Shown: in pieces, positions 23,160 to 35,036 of the stretch
Layout: the number at the start of each line of letters is the position of its first letter
How positions within the stretch are numbered: the stretch's first letter is position 1
From: Limnoperna fortunei
Lineage: Eukaryota > Mollusca > Bivalvia > Mytilida > Modiolidae
Assembly (NCBI GenBank): GCA_944474755.1
Contig: OX104114.1
Coordinates: forward strand, 23,521,220-23,585,219
DNA length: 64,000 bases
Direction: 5' to 3'
The notes under the pieces: generated by a model
Databases searched by the model: none
What the model was told of the DNA's origin: nothing
Seen by the model: only the letters and a program-made list of their open reading frames with translations
Translations under genes and position numbers: made by a program

Positions 23160-23220
23160 TTTTATCGAATCGCAACTTAGTACAGCCGTTTCGGCTGTAC
23201 TAAGTTGCGATTCGATAAAA
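23160..23220. repeat. Perfect 29-bp palindrome with a 3-base loop
   Basis: Arms 23160-23188 and 23192-23220 are exact reverse complements around TTT. A further partial direct copy (GCGATTCGATAAAATAT) follows at about 23225-23241. Perfect pairing implies recent formation or conservation. Confidence 0.9.
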
Positions 23221-25417
23221 TATTGCGATTCGATAAAATATTTCGTTTCGTCCACCATAACGTTTTCATTGGATACCAAATGCCCTGAAGAATATATTTT
23301 TGTGGCGAATAGCCCGAGGCCGAAATCGATGCAAAGTCCCCTGCAAGCGGTAGAAATGAGAAAAAATACTGTCTAATGAATTGACCAATCAAAAAGCCAG
23401 CATTTTAATATTAGATGTAATAATGTATATTATTAACTTAAAAACTGATTTCATCACATGAATAATGTTTGATAAAAAACATTTTCATGTACAAATCACA
23501 TATTTATAGAACAAAATGTACGAAGATTTTGTAACAAGTTAGTTCTTAATGTTTAAAGGTTATTTCATGTGGTTTTAAGAAAATTTGCTGCAAAAAATAT
23601 AATTTATGTAACTACTATAATAAGAAGTAAAATATAAAATTTTCGTGTAAAAATCACTTATATCCGGGTAATGTTCTAATATTTTCTCATGAGTTCATGT
23701 TTAACTGTAATCAATATGAAATGAAAATATTTCGATTGATAATTATTATATTAATTATTATATTACGTTCACAATCTTTAATATTTACTTATAATTTCAT
23801 GGCTAAAATAGTAAGTTTTGTGAGTGATATAAATGAAATTTGTAATAAATCTCACTCATCGCATCGGATAAATATAATTACTGTTTTTTTTTATTTTACA
23901 ACAATATAATGTTTTTGTGATTTGTACACAGTCAAATATTCTTCCAAAATGCTTCAATCATTATTGCTGTAATCAATGGCTTATGGAGTGAACCCAGCAT
24001 CTTCCAGATAATTTTCTTAATTCTTGACTCGGTAATTAATATTAGTGTGATGCCTTGTATACCGTACATACCAAATTACTGATTTAATATTAGAACATAC
24101 TCCAACCACATGTGGTCGAATGTGGGAAATCGAATAGGAAATTCCCATCTTCTATTTTAAAGACAGTGAGCTTATCTATGTTTTTATCTTCAACTTTTTG
24201 TTTCAGGGAATTAATTTGATTGACAAATGACACGAAACTGGTAACGTTAGCTGGACTATATAATACCAGAGTCTAACAATTATAATCCGACAAATCATGA
24301 AACTAAAATCAGATTGTTAAGGCAGTCGAATTTGATCTGGCCAAAAACATGGTCTAAATACTTTAATCTTTTTTATTCTAGCATTTGCAAATTCGACAAC
24401 ATGACGGACCTAAAATTATTTAAAAAATGGGTCATTAAATCTGTTATAATATTATAAATATTATTGTTGCGGCGAAAACGTGTAATTACTTGTTAAGATA
24501 TGTTCATTGACAATGTTTGACAAATTTCACGTAACAAACGCAAATAATGCGTCGTCTAAAATGATTTGTTTTGTTCTTTTACTAAATATACATATTTTGG
24601 TGCTATTTAACTTTTCACGGATAATCCTTTTTGATAATCTCCTCCTTTAATGTGTCGCTATATTGTGCTTCATTTCATGTGCAATATGATATTGTGTTAC
24701 TACCAGCCACCTTCACACATTCTAACTCCGCCTTCACGTGAATATTGTTTTCATTCATATTTTTGTTTCAAATTGACAACTTTTGCTCATAGTATTTTAT
24801 CATAATCAGCATGTGTTATCTAAGACTTATAAAACATTGGAATACTGAATTGGCCGCAGACTTGGTCTTGCAACGGACCTTAACTGGAACTTAAACACGT
24901 CAACATTCAATTTTATTAAACAAACAATAACATTAGTTGCTATATATTTGGTTGATGATTCTCAAGTTTGCCGGTTTTGTGAGCGTCTGGATTGTGTTTT
25001 AAACAGTTTCCTTGGTGTTTGGTATATTTTTTTAATCTTTATCAAAATAAATCATCACATTTATATTGGTATTGTTGGTTGATTAAGTCCCAAATGAACT
25101 GTTACGGTCCTAATTTTATAACAATCAGCAAAAATGAAACTCATTATTTTGGATAAAAATATAGGAACACAAACTTCTTAAAATCAAGTGAAGTTCGAGT
25201 TGTGGGGTATTTTTATTAAATAATAATTTATAATAAAAGGGTAAAGTTGAGCATTTATGATCTGGCTTACAAATGGTTTTCAAAAAGCACAGGGATCTCT
25301 TAACGATATATTATAACAATATAATTATCAAGAAGTTAGCTAATTTTATCAAGATTGTGCACAGGAAGCACAAATAACAAAGATAAAGTATCAAAATAAT
25401 GCTGATTGTAGTTTTGA

Positions 25418-25418
<1 letters not shown>

Positions 25419-25448
<30 letters not shown>
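25419..25448. repeat. Poly(A) run of 30
   Basis: Uninterrupted A30. No retrogene or LINE 3' end is recognised immediately upstream, so its origin is unclear. Confidence 0.8.
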
Positions 25449-25449
<1 letters not shown>

Positions 25450-25596
25450 ACTGCGTACATTTTGCATACGAAATTTCATTGAAAAAGTAAATTGGTGATG
25501 CGGCCGCATACTTTGGCCGAAAACGTTTTTTTTTGCGGTAAAAACAATTTTCAGGTTTTACAAATCAAAGAACACACAAAATTGCCCTATGCTTGT

Positions 25597-25810
25597 ATGG
25601 AGCAGTAGTACAAGGTTGTCATCAAATCTTGTCTACTTACATGAATGTAAAATTCCGTGATCAGCGTATAACAAATATTCATTTGCATGTGCCTATTTCT
25701 CCGATGGAACAGTAATACAAGATTGTCATCAAATCTTGTCTACTTACATGAATGTAAAATTCCGTGATCAGCGTATAAAAAATATTCATTTGCATGTGCC
25801 TATTTGTCCG
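25597..25810. repeat. Tandem duplication, 2 x 107 bp
   Basis: Copies 25597-25703 and 25704-25810 differ at only a few positions (for example GAGCAGTAGT versus GAACAGTAAT). They lie 60 bp upstream of the domain-3 exon and may include part of its branch-point region. Confidence 0.88.
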
Positions 25811-25870
25811 TAAATTCCTGTGTTAGTGCTTTGTTTAAAGAATTAACATAATGACATGCTAATATTACAG

Positions 25871-26000
25871 CGCATAGATGTATGGTAAGTGACGGACAGA
25901 TGGGTGACAAAACAGCGGACTGTACGCAACATCAACGATTCTGCATGAACGACGTGGTTTATGATATCAGGACAAATGTGGTCACACGTGTAGGCAGAAA
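25871..26000 (+). CDS. Cysteine-rich domain 3, first half exon
   Basis: Acceptor TATTACAG and donor AAA|GTAAGT. Starts in phase 1, ends in phase 2, 130 bases. The first codon is completed by the G from 22431. It shows HRCMVSDGQ, a 13-residue gap to the next Cys, then QRFCMNDVVYDIRT and a basic end (RVGRK). Same layout as 21249-21395, without the extra Cys pair of that copy. Confidence 0.75.
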
Positions 26001-27883
26001 GTAAGTTTTATAAATATGTAGATCGCATAGTATATGAGATTATGATATTCACTTCAATAAAGTATTTGGCTTTCAAATTAATTACACCAATTTCGAAGAT
26101 AAAAAATTTATTTTTCATATTTTTTTTGTGTTTAAGCAGGATTTAATGCTACTGTCAAACATTTTTCAGCTTTATTTTGCTGTCCGGTGTTGAGTAGGGT
26201 GAAAGCCGAAGAAACTAGTAAAAACCCACGACTGTTGACAGACTAAATTTTATGAATAAGTTGTCTTATACAAAACTTCAGGTTATGCATTAGTTATCCC
26301 CAAAATGTATTTATTATGAATCCATTGTATGCACAAAATTCAAGAAAAAGTTTGCTACAAATTTAACTTTGTTATGCATTAGTTGTGATTCAAGGATTCA
26401 AGAGGCGGTTTAGCTGTAAATCATAATACTTAAATAGTTATAGTGAAAACAATTATTCATGCCATGCTCGTTGATTTAGAGAGTGGTAACATAATATCTT
26501 TGGAATTAAAGACAAATCCTACAAATTTTTTTAGAGCATTTTGATTTCAAACGTTACTGTTTCGTAATGCGTTTATTACGTCGTCAATATTCCGCGAAAT
26601 TTTCCATTTCAGTACCCGTAGGTTCTTTATGTTATATTTTAAAAAAAAGCAAAGCAGCCTTCCAGAATTAGGGAAAAACAATTATTTATCACTTTGCAAT
26701 AACAAACATTCACAAAAAGAACTACTGTACTACTTTTGTGATTATATTCTGCGCTACAAATATAGAAATGATATTGCAGTCTGTACGAAGAAAAACGCGC
26801 CCATTTTCTTCCCGCCATTTCTGGCTTATAAACATTGTTCACAAATATTTTTGCCCCGATTCGATGACCATACGTTTTTATTTCTTCAATTTGGAGAGTA
26901 AGTTATCCTCCATCTTCTATAAAAATATAGTTTTATTATCATGTCACTTCTTGCGATCTGCGATTTTGTGTATTCCGAATCCTAAACAAAACAGGTACTA
27001 AAGATGACGTTATAACGTGTCAATACGGTCGGTGACCATAAATTCGTTTATAGAATTATTTAAAGATGTTGTCATAAGGAAAGATAGTATAAAATATTAA
27101 GAAAATATCATATGGAGATCGAATTGTAGAATATGTCCATAAAGACAGAGTACCTCATTAAACCATTTTTCTTTGAAAAAAAAATTAGGTTGAGTTTACC
27201 AGTGTTTTTCTTTTCAAACTATACCACAATGAAGCAACATATATTAATTTCAAAACCAATATATATTAAAGGTATGAAACATATGGATTAAGTCTACAAA
27301 GCTATTATCTATTTATAGCAAGATTATATCAGAATCTCTATATAATAAAATTCTTCCTAAGCAGTTGACCTATTAACATTAAAATAGATTATATTTCGTA
27401 TAAAAGAAAAAATAGTTTCATATTTTGAACAAAAATCAATATTTTATTATTTCAATGGTTCCGTTTTCTTTTTGGTAGTTGACACAAAAACACCACATCA
27501 CCAATAATCGTTCGTGTGGTTGCAATGGTTTTTTTATTTGTACAATATGCTCCATGTGTCTTATGCGTAAAATTAATCTGATACCCATGCTCATTTGTTG
27601 TTTGTACCGCAATGTTCTACACTAGTTGGAGTTTCAAGGGTTTAGGTTAAATACAATTTTTCACTCAGCAGCTACGATGTTCCATATATTATTAACCTCT
27701 ACAAGTTTAGAACGAATAACATAATGATCATAATTTAATTCCACCCCTCTTAGTTGGACGTGCTTAGAAAAAGAAATCGAGAAAAACAAAATTAATGTAA
27801 GTAAATAAATCCCACTTTTTATATCTCATATGATTTGAGAAAAGTTGTCATCAAATTAAGTCTGAGAAACATTGATTTTGTAG
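26001..27883. other. Intron, no coding sequence seen
   Basis: AT-rich intron between the two halves of domain 3. Short open stretches around 26630-27000 lack cysteine patterns or splice support and are treated as chance. Confidence 0.4.
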
Positions 27884-28083
27884 ATGTGCCTCTCAAGATG
27901 AGTGCAAGGCAAAATGGATGAATTCCAGACAAATCGATGCATGTTTGACTGGAAATACCACTAATTTTGTTTTAAGAGGGGAGCCACAACTTTTATGTCA
28001 TTATTGCTGTGAATCCACTGACGGTACTATCTGTAACCTTAACGACAGACCAGACCAAATAGAACAGTTTATACAACCTACCC
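27884..28083 (+). CDS. Cysteine-rich domain 3, second half exon
   Basis: Acceptor GATTTTGTAG and donor CCC|GTAAGC. Starts in phase 2, ends in phase 1, 200 bases. It carries CASQDEC, a central DACLTGN, LLCHYCCES and TICN, matching the second half of domain 2 in order and spacing of the last cysteines. It ends in a Gln/Pro stretch (EQFIQPT) leading into the linker exons. Confidence 0.77.
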
Positions 28084-29537
28084 GTAAGCATTAATTATTG
28101 TTGTATAAGATTCATCAAAACAACATAAGACTTTTTTGTGTTAGTTTGCATGCTAAAAATGTATGTCACAATTTTGAATTGATGTGTCATTTGTCACATT
28201 TATATCCAATGGTATGAACAAGAAGAGAATAATAAAATGTACTTCTAATGTAAAATATGCCATGTGGCAAAATACGTTTTCTAGTCATCATAGTCATATG
28301 CTTTTAAAAATATAAATACAGACAAAAGAAAATAGGATACAAAAGGACCCTGTGAAAGTTTAAAAGTCAAGATAATGTTATTTTCGATTTGAAAAATACT
28401 AGGCCAAACAATTTAACATAACCCTAATATATAATGAATATAATGAACCGACATTTTATACACAGGTAAAGTATACAGCTGTCAACAATCTTAATGTGAC
28501 ACGTAAAATTGATTTGTGGTATAAAACAAAGAAACACTTTTGCATTCTTTGGCCACAGTGTAATTTGTTATGAAAGACTAGACGTTGAACGATTAAAACA
28601 ATGATAGGTTAAATATAAATTACTCAAATCATGCAACGAAAATCAGTTCAAAATATTGGTAATAGATTTGGTCTTATTTTAGTCAACACAATGATTTGTC
28701 ATATTGACCTTCATAAAACATTTTATTGTTTTCGATATACTCGCGTCGAACACGATTGTGTAGAACGTGTGTGACGGTATAATGTTTGTCACCAATACAT
28801 TTTTATCTGACAGTAATCTAATTAGCAGTTTATATTTGTTTAAAGATATAATCACTGTCGTCATTGATTATTCGTTTCTTGAAGTTCATATTAATATAAA
28901 TGAAGTAAAACAATATTGCGGTCACGTATCACCTAAAAAGTGAGAATATCGAAGTGACCTTCATTACGTTTTCAGAGGAACAATAAATATTCAGAGAAAC
29001 TGAAACAAGAGAATTAGGAGATAACTGTATTGTACTTGACGATTTGCCGGCATCAGTTGATGATTTGATGGACGGAAATTGAGTTTACTGGCGACGCGTA
29101 AGCGGAGCCAGTAAACGGATATTTCCGACCATCAAATCACCAGTTGATGCCGGCAAATCTTCACATACAATACAGTTATCTCCGTTCTAATGCTACGCCA
29201 TAAAAAACTAAATCAAATGATTAAAATGGGAATTTTTATATCCCGGAAATAACATCTGCGCTTGCGTTAACTTTTGACGGCATCAATTGTGGAATTGACG
29301 CCATGAAAATTTTAACGTTGTCCAATCAGAATTGACGTTACATCAAGAAATGCATTAGAATAAGAGATAACATACAAGATATAAGACATATTGTTTGTTC
29401 TGCAAAATGCAACGTCGTAATAATAATATTGTTTATAAACTGGGAATATTAACAACATAGTAAATGCAATCTATCATGTCCATAAATTATTTTTAAAAAT
29501 ATATTGTTTATAACATGCAACCTGTCACTCTTTGCAG
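28084..29537. other. Intron containing a foldback element
   Basis: No exon recognised. The long inverted repeat at 29017-29183 is listed separately. The rest is AT-rich and unstructured by eye. Confidence 0.4.
29017..29183. repeat. Long foldback inverted repeat, arms ~76 bp
   Basis: Left arm 29017-29092 pairs with right arm 29107-29183 around a 14-base loop. Matching blocks include GGAGATAACTGTATTGTA, GATTTGCCGGCATCA, GATTTGATGG and GTTTACTGGC. Arms are mostly but not fully identical. It resembles a palindromic MITE. No target duplication is recognisable. Confidence 0.85.
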
Positions 29538-29573
29538 CGCATTCCGTATTGATACCTTTAACACCTGCACCAG
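29538..29573 (+). CDS. Short Pro/Thr linker exon
   Basis: 36 bases between CTTTGCAG and CAG|GTACGT, phase 1 at both ends. The joined frame reads HSVLIPLTPAP, continuing the proline-rich end of the previous exon. The symmetrical phase means it can be skipped without a frame change. Confidence 0.6.
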
Positions 29574-30786
29574 GTACGTCTTTTGAAAAAATCAATTTCA
29601 CTTCATAATTTTTAATGTTAATAGATATATATCATTTATTAAACTGAATATCTAATTATTAGCAAAAATAAAGTTGATGCTGATGTTTGGTCCCTTATAT
29701 CCTGGCACGACATATAAGCATCACATAGTTTTTTTTTAAACTCGTGATACTTTAGTTTTCATAGACCTTCATTAGCGGAAGATTCTGATTTTGAATCGAT
29801 TACATCACCCATTAAATCCAGTAATATAGCCGGCATGACCTCTTGCATTGCCATTGTCAGCGTAGTTTTTTATTTTAACCATCAACGTTTAAAGTTTTTA
29901 TTTTGTTTATGTTTGCCTTTGAGGTCATTGACATATTATGCAATTCAAGTTATAACCATTAATACAACGGGCATATTATACACATAAGAAATATTCACCC
30001 CATGCGTTCGGTGGATTGGTTTGACCCATGGGAGAATTCAAACAAAATACATTTAAATTGGTACATACTTCTCTGGCTCTTAGTATACAGCATTACAGAT
30101 TTAATATAAATCAAAATAAGTTGTCAAAGTAGGGAGATAGAAGTAGCTCTGGATAGCTAATTCCCTATTTTCGATATACAAGAGTTACTTCCCATTTTCA
30201 AGAGTTGTCTTTCATTACAGCAGGTATCTAGTATTGAACAGATACGGAAAAATCACGTTTTTATTTAAAAAAAAATAATGTCTGTGGACTGACTCTTCCA
30301 GTACAACTAAAAAATCTGCAGAATTAGTTTGCACATCATAATAAATTTTCCCGGATGCTTTGCTATATGTAAATAGAAAAACATTGTAGAAAAACTACTT
30401 TTTACGCACAGTAGGTACTATAAAATACCTGCTCTAAAGAACAGATAACTCTGCAAATGGGAGATAAATCTTGTTTACCGCAAGTAGGGAATACACGGTG
30501 TTAGCAGTAAAAACCCAGACATAATGGGTACTTGAATGAACGCAGTATTTGTCACTTAAAATGAATATGAATACGAAATATTTAATCTATTTGTTACATA
30601 AACAACAAATAGAGCCGCACGATGTCAACATTTAGACGGAAAACTAACTTTCATTTCTATTGTGTCGAATTACACAAGTTGGTAATTAAATCGTGCTGTT
30701 AACAAGCTATAATAAGCACAGTTGTTTTTGTAAGACACAATGATAACACAATATTCATTAAGTGAAAAACTTTATGCAGCTTTTAG

Positions 30787-30864
30787 GTACAACAAATATA
30801 ATAAGTCGCCATCAAAGAACAACACCAACGTTCAAAGTTAAAAGTTCAACAGCTCACCCTACAA
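30787..30864 (+). CDS. Thr/Ser-rich linker exon (candidate)
   Basis: 78 bases between GCTTTTAG and ACAA|GTGAGC, phase 1 at both ends. It encodes a Thr/Ser/Lys-rich stretch including RTTPTFKVKSSTAHPT. Probably a glycosylated spacer, optional in the transcript because it is phase-symmetrical. Without the donor the frame would end at a TAA about 40 bases later. Confidence 0.5.
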
Positions 30865-31134
30865 GTGAGCGAACAGCTGTTATGTCGCATAATCATTTTC
30901 GATAAGCCTCATTCAAGACAATGGTCTAAAATACATTAATTTATTTAATAAGATTTCATGAAAAAACTAATATAACGTCACAAACATTTCCATGGGCTAT
31001 TTTGTATTACATAAATGGCGATGCCTTTTTTCTGGATAATAATTGTTGACGATAATTGTTATTTAATATGTTAAAAATTACCAATATCGATTTTAAGGCC
31101 AAAGATTTAATTATCTTTCTGTTTTTTTTTGTAG

Positions 31135-31268
31135 TTTTTTGTAAAGACGACCCTAGGCCTGAAATTAACTGTGCGTTACTGAACACAACCAGGAACTTTT
31201 GTGCATCAAATTATGCTGTGGAGATTTGTGCAAAATTTTGTATGCGTTGCACAACACCATTTAATTAA
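31135..31268 (+). CDS. Terminal exon 1 with ShKT-like domain
   Basis: The acceptor lies after a T-run (TTTTTTTTTTGTAG, ending 31134). Starts in phase 1 and ends at TAA 31266-31268. The peptide has six cysteines in ShKT order: CKDDP, INC, NFC, EIC, KFC and MRC. The ASNYAVEICAKFCMRC ending is characteristic of ShKT domains, small disulfide-linked modules found at the ends of many secreted animal proteins, including astacin-type proteases and peroxidases. It would close the secreted protein. It shares start phase with the exon at 33001, so the two can be alternative last exons. Confidence 0.78.
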
Positions 31269-33000
31269 TTTTCTGGAAGCCAATCAACTTAAATTAATGA
31301 TGCTAACACCTACCTTACATTAATCTTTTGTAAAGTTGTAAGTTAAACTGGATTCGATGTCACTCTATGCGTGCATTCTTGTGTTTGAAGTACTTCATTT
31401 TGTCTAGTATTATATAAGAGGACAATAAAAGTAGACGAAAAAAGCCGTCTATCATGGACCAATGAACCGGAATCTAAGAAACACTGGTGTCATCACCGTT
31501 TTGCGTAAAGATTCTTCTAAGATTGCGTTACGTCTAAATCAAAACGTATCAGCGTCACTCAAGACCAAAATATTTAAAATCCAAATAATGTATTTGCTAA
31601 GCAACTTTTATCATAAAAATTCCAAGAGGTTACACTAAATTCAACTAAGACCACTTGCACCTTGCAACCTTGCCAAGATGATACAATTTACTACGCAGGA
31701 CGCGCGTTACGTCTAATCAAGACTGGAAATCTAAAATGTTGTAGAGCCTATATCATCAAAATGTCGAAATGTATACCAAATCCGGCTAAGATCATCTACA
31801 CCTTGCATAGAAACAATCTTAGGCCACACCAATTTAATTTCTTGTTCTTCGGATTTTTGTCATTTTAAAACGGGGCGAGCGAGCGAAATAATAATTTTAA
31901 TGAAAAAGCTGTGCCAACGCGCCACCACTGAAATAAATCGCCATGTTTTGGACAACCATGCCTTCCTTTATGACAAATATCCACACTACTAAAACAGTAT
32001 GATTGTTTCTTTTCCTTTTTCAAAATACATCAATAATATTTGTTTGTGATGCAATAAAACGGCAGTTACATTAAGCGTTCAAAAAATTACGATTTCAAAG
32101 AGTAAAATAAAAAAAATTCCGGTTGACTTTCCCGGAGCGGGGAGCGGAAATTTTTTTTTTAATATTATTTTTTCGATTTCGATAAAATATGTGCGGTCGG
32201 GTCCGTAGAACAAGAAATTTATTTGGTGTGGCCTTAGCTTCCTATGCTTAAAGTTTAATAACCCATACGCACATGTATGGATAATTGTCATCTTGTACTT
32301 TAAGCTATGTAATGTCAAATAAAATAAACAGTAAGTGTTGTTATATATTTGACAACATTTCATAGCCTATTTGTAAGGGTTATTATTTTGGGATAAACAC
32401 ATTCGATTACTTTCCACTTACAACAGATAAAAAGCAATCTCAAAAATGTGTGCCTATTGTATCGTGCCTTAACCTATTCTCGATAGTCATGCAAAAATTC
32501 ATTTTTTCATAAAACGCGGATTCGCACATGTCTTCTTTTTGTCGGCAATTTTCCTTTAAGACACCACTTGACTCCTCGGGAATGACAAAATAAACAGGTT
32601 CCGCGTTTAGATGTGTAAAGTTCTCCCAAATACAGAGTACCATATGTTCCGTAATCCCCAAAATTTCTTCAACTTTTAGTACAATAGACAGGTCCTATCT
32701 TTTAAACCAATGCTCCAATTTAAACAAATTTTTATGAATAACATTTTTAATTACATTTTATAGTGTTTTATTGTCAGAATTGCCCTACATAGCTAATTAC
32801 GCATACATTATCGAGAACTGGTGACGTAGTATACAATATGTCAAAAATTAGGTCGCCCGAAAAATAAGAATATCTTTGCAATAACCGGACGCTTCATTGT
32901 GTAGACCAATTATTATCTATGAAAAAAGTTTTTCTGAAGTATTTTATCTGATCGAGCTAAAATTTTATCGCGTGGTAATAATTTTTTTGTTCTTGTTTAG
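31269..33000. other. 3' UTR and intron between the two terminal exons
   Basis: Starts as the 3' UTR of the first terminal exon. The rest is AT-rich. Two related stretches with TAGGCCACACC / GTGTGGCCTTAG (near 31810 and 32225) are inverted relative to each other. No further exon recognised. Confidence 0.4.
31424..31429 (+). promoter_or_regulatory. Candidate polyadenylation signal, terminal exon 1
   Basis: AATAAA about 155 bases after the stop at 31268, at a plausible distance for a short 3' UTR. Confidence 0.5.
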
Positions 33001-33140
33001 ATCTGTGTCAAGACAAACCCGGAGTAAACTATACAAAACTTCAAGCAAGCAACATAAATGTATGTGTTGGACGACTTGCTATCGAATATTGTGCTAAATT
33101 TTGTGGCCAATGCAAGTCACTTTCATCAATATTTGGATAA
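33001..33140 (+). CDS. Terminal exon 2 with ShKT-like domain lacking one cysteine
   Basis: Acceptor TTCTTGTTTAG, phase 1 start, stop TAA at 33138-33140. Order: LCQDKPG, NYTKL, INVC, AIEYCAKFCGQC. Compared with the exon at 31135, five of six cysteines are kept. The second is Tyr (NC in the first, NY here), which in the ShKT fold would leave the fourth cysteine without its usual partner. It has its own AATAAA. It is either an alternative last exon or a decaying duplicate; the intact frame and signals favour a functional exon. Confidence 0.72.
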
Positions 33141-33892
33141 ACATTTGAAGTAGCTCGTAAATGCCTTTTATATAATTAAATTTTGCACAAAGACTTATTT
33201 TAATAAAGCATAAAAATGTAAGAAAAACAATTTACTTGCTGCTAAAACAATAAATCGGCGATAGCAAAACGGAACCAGAAACGATAAGGTATGATTAGAA
33301 AAAATCATGCTTAAATAAAAGAAGAGAAAACAAAAAAGTCAAAAACCATATATTGAGTAAAACAAACTCTCTAAGAAACAATGGGCTCTGGAAGCATAAG
33401 AAACCCTTGCACCGTGTGTGGCCCCATCGGATATTAACTCAGGTTAAAATACGGTAATTAGTCATATTCTGATTAGCAAGAAGGTGCGAAAGTGGTTGCT
33501 ACAAACGGAACAAATCAATTGTCATATCTAACAAGGTCATTTGAGTGCCTAATCAATTGGGAGATGTAAATAATTTTTTACACCTGCTGCTGGAATGTTT
33601 CCACATGAAAATGGAGAATTTACAATAGGAAATTTAAATCATCCCTTTGGCGTAAATTTTGGCTCACAAAGCCCTTTAATATCAGTGTAGATAAAGGTCG
33701 AGTTATGGACAGAACTAGCTGTCAAACATGTTCTTAACATCATGTTTAATTGAGTATAGCAACCGAAATTTTGATTATTCTATAAAGCTAGTCATCTATA
33801 TAGACGAACTTGAAACTGAAGGATAGAGCTAAACCTTTTTCCTTGTTTTTAAGAAGCTTTTGTATAATTTCCGCGTCATAATTCAAACAGAT
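33141..33892. other. Intergenic, no feature seen
   Basis: Sequence after the second terminal exon up to the LINE 3' end. Nothing recognised apart from the polyadenylation signal. Confidence 0.4.
33202..33207 (+). promoter_or_regulatory. Candidate polyadenylation signal, terminal exon 2
   Basis: AATAAA 62 bases after the stop at 33140. Confidence 0.6.
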
Positions 33893-34329
33893 CAAGTCAA
33901 GTCAAGTAAATTTTATTTATAGTCGGTAAGACAAATGATAACATATAACATAAGCTCTGATCAGCTTTTAAAACCGACATTAAGACTTGTGATTACAGAC
34001 AAACAAAGCAAAACAATTCATTGCATACATAAAATCAATGATAAAAGCATGTTTAAGGACAAAATACAGTACATAAAAGCATGACAAAAGAGATTTCCTC
34101 CGATATAAAACATAGAAAGTTCAGGTAAGATACATTTAAGCACATAAAAACGAGCAGACATGGGATACATAAAAGCAAATAAAACAGAAAAAGCACTAAA
34201 ATATATTAATAGCATACACAAGCATCAAAAAGCACAAATGTTTATATATTAAGAAAATAAAAAGATGTAAGCATAGCCAAAGCATAAAAACATGCAGCAC
34301 TGAAAGGAGCAATAGGGATTTCAGACACT

Positions 34330-35036
34330 TGTGATGTCGGGTGTGCCAAACTATATCTAACAGCAAAAAGAAAAATTACAAGCCACCCCTTCCCAACTAC
34401 TAATAAAACCCTTAACTTGATTTAAACTTATATCTCTTCTCCTCTCAGATCATTTGGGAGTTCATTCCATAGTTTGGCAGCTCCATACAGCACTGAGTGT
34501 AGACCATACCTTGTTGTATTAACGTTTGGTTTGGCTGCTATATTTGAATATATAAAAGAATAAAAACTCTGTTTAATAGTTATAAGATCATGTAAGTATA
34601 CAGGGGATTGTTTGTTAACTATTTAAAAAATTTGTGTAGCTAAAAGACGCAGTCTCCTTAGACGTAATGATGGCATCTTAGATTTAGTGAGTAGGTCTTC
34701 GTATGTACCACTATCGTCTTTATAGATAAATCTTAAGGCCCTTTCTTAAATTTTTTCTAGTTTTTTGTGGATTTTTTTTTCGCTACAAAAATGCCACACT
34801 AAGGGACAATAGTTAAAATTTGATAAAATAAAAGTATAGCATATAGTGAGTCGACCAACCAAATTTGTTGAGGTGTTGTCCGATTTTTTAAAGACATTTA
34901 ATTGTCGGGCTGCTTTTTTTTACATATATTTGCAATGTGAGTGTCAAAATTTAGTTTGAAATCAAAAGTAACACCAAGAAGTCTTACTTCATCGTCAGAA
35001 CTAATTTTACCACTATTTATATCAAATACAATATTT
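34330..35036 (-). pseudogene. LINE RT C-terminal region, heavily interrupted
   Basis: In broken frames one can read LSNFNYCPLVWHFCS, ERALRFIYKDDSGTYEDLL, SLRLRRLRLLATQIF, VNTTRYGLHSVLYGAAKLW and NELPNDLRGEE. This is the typical C-terminal region that follows the RT in CR1/jockey-type LINEs. Several stops lie just downstream of the RT fragment. Confidence 0.78.

Larger units (their letters stand above)
22432..25870. other. Intron with palindrome, poly(A) and a 107-bp duplication
   Basis: No exon recognised. It holds the hairpin at 23160-23220, an A30 run at 25419-25448 and the tandem duplication at 25597-25810, each listed separately. The remainder is AT-rich sequence with no visible structure. 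Confidence 0.4.

Noticed and set aside
31662..31868. 68-codon open stretch between the terminal exons
   Set aside because: No cysteine pattern and no splice context. It partly overlaps a repeated GGCCACACC segment seen again, inverted, near 32225.
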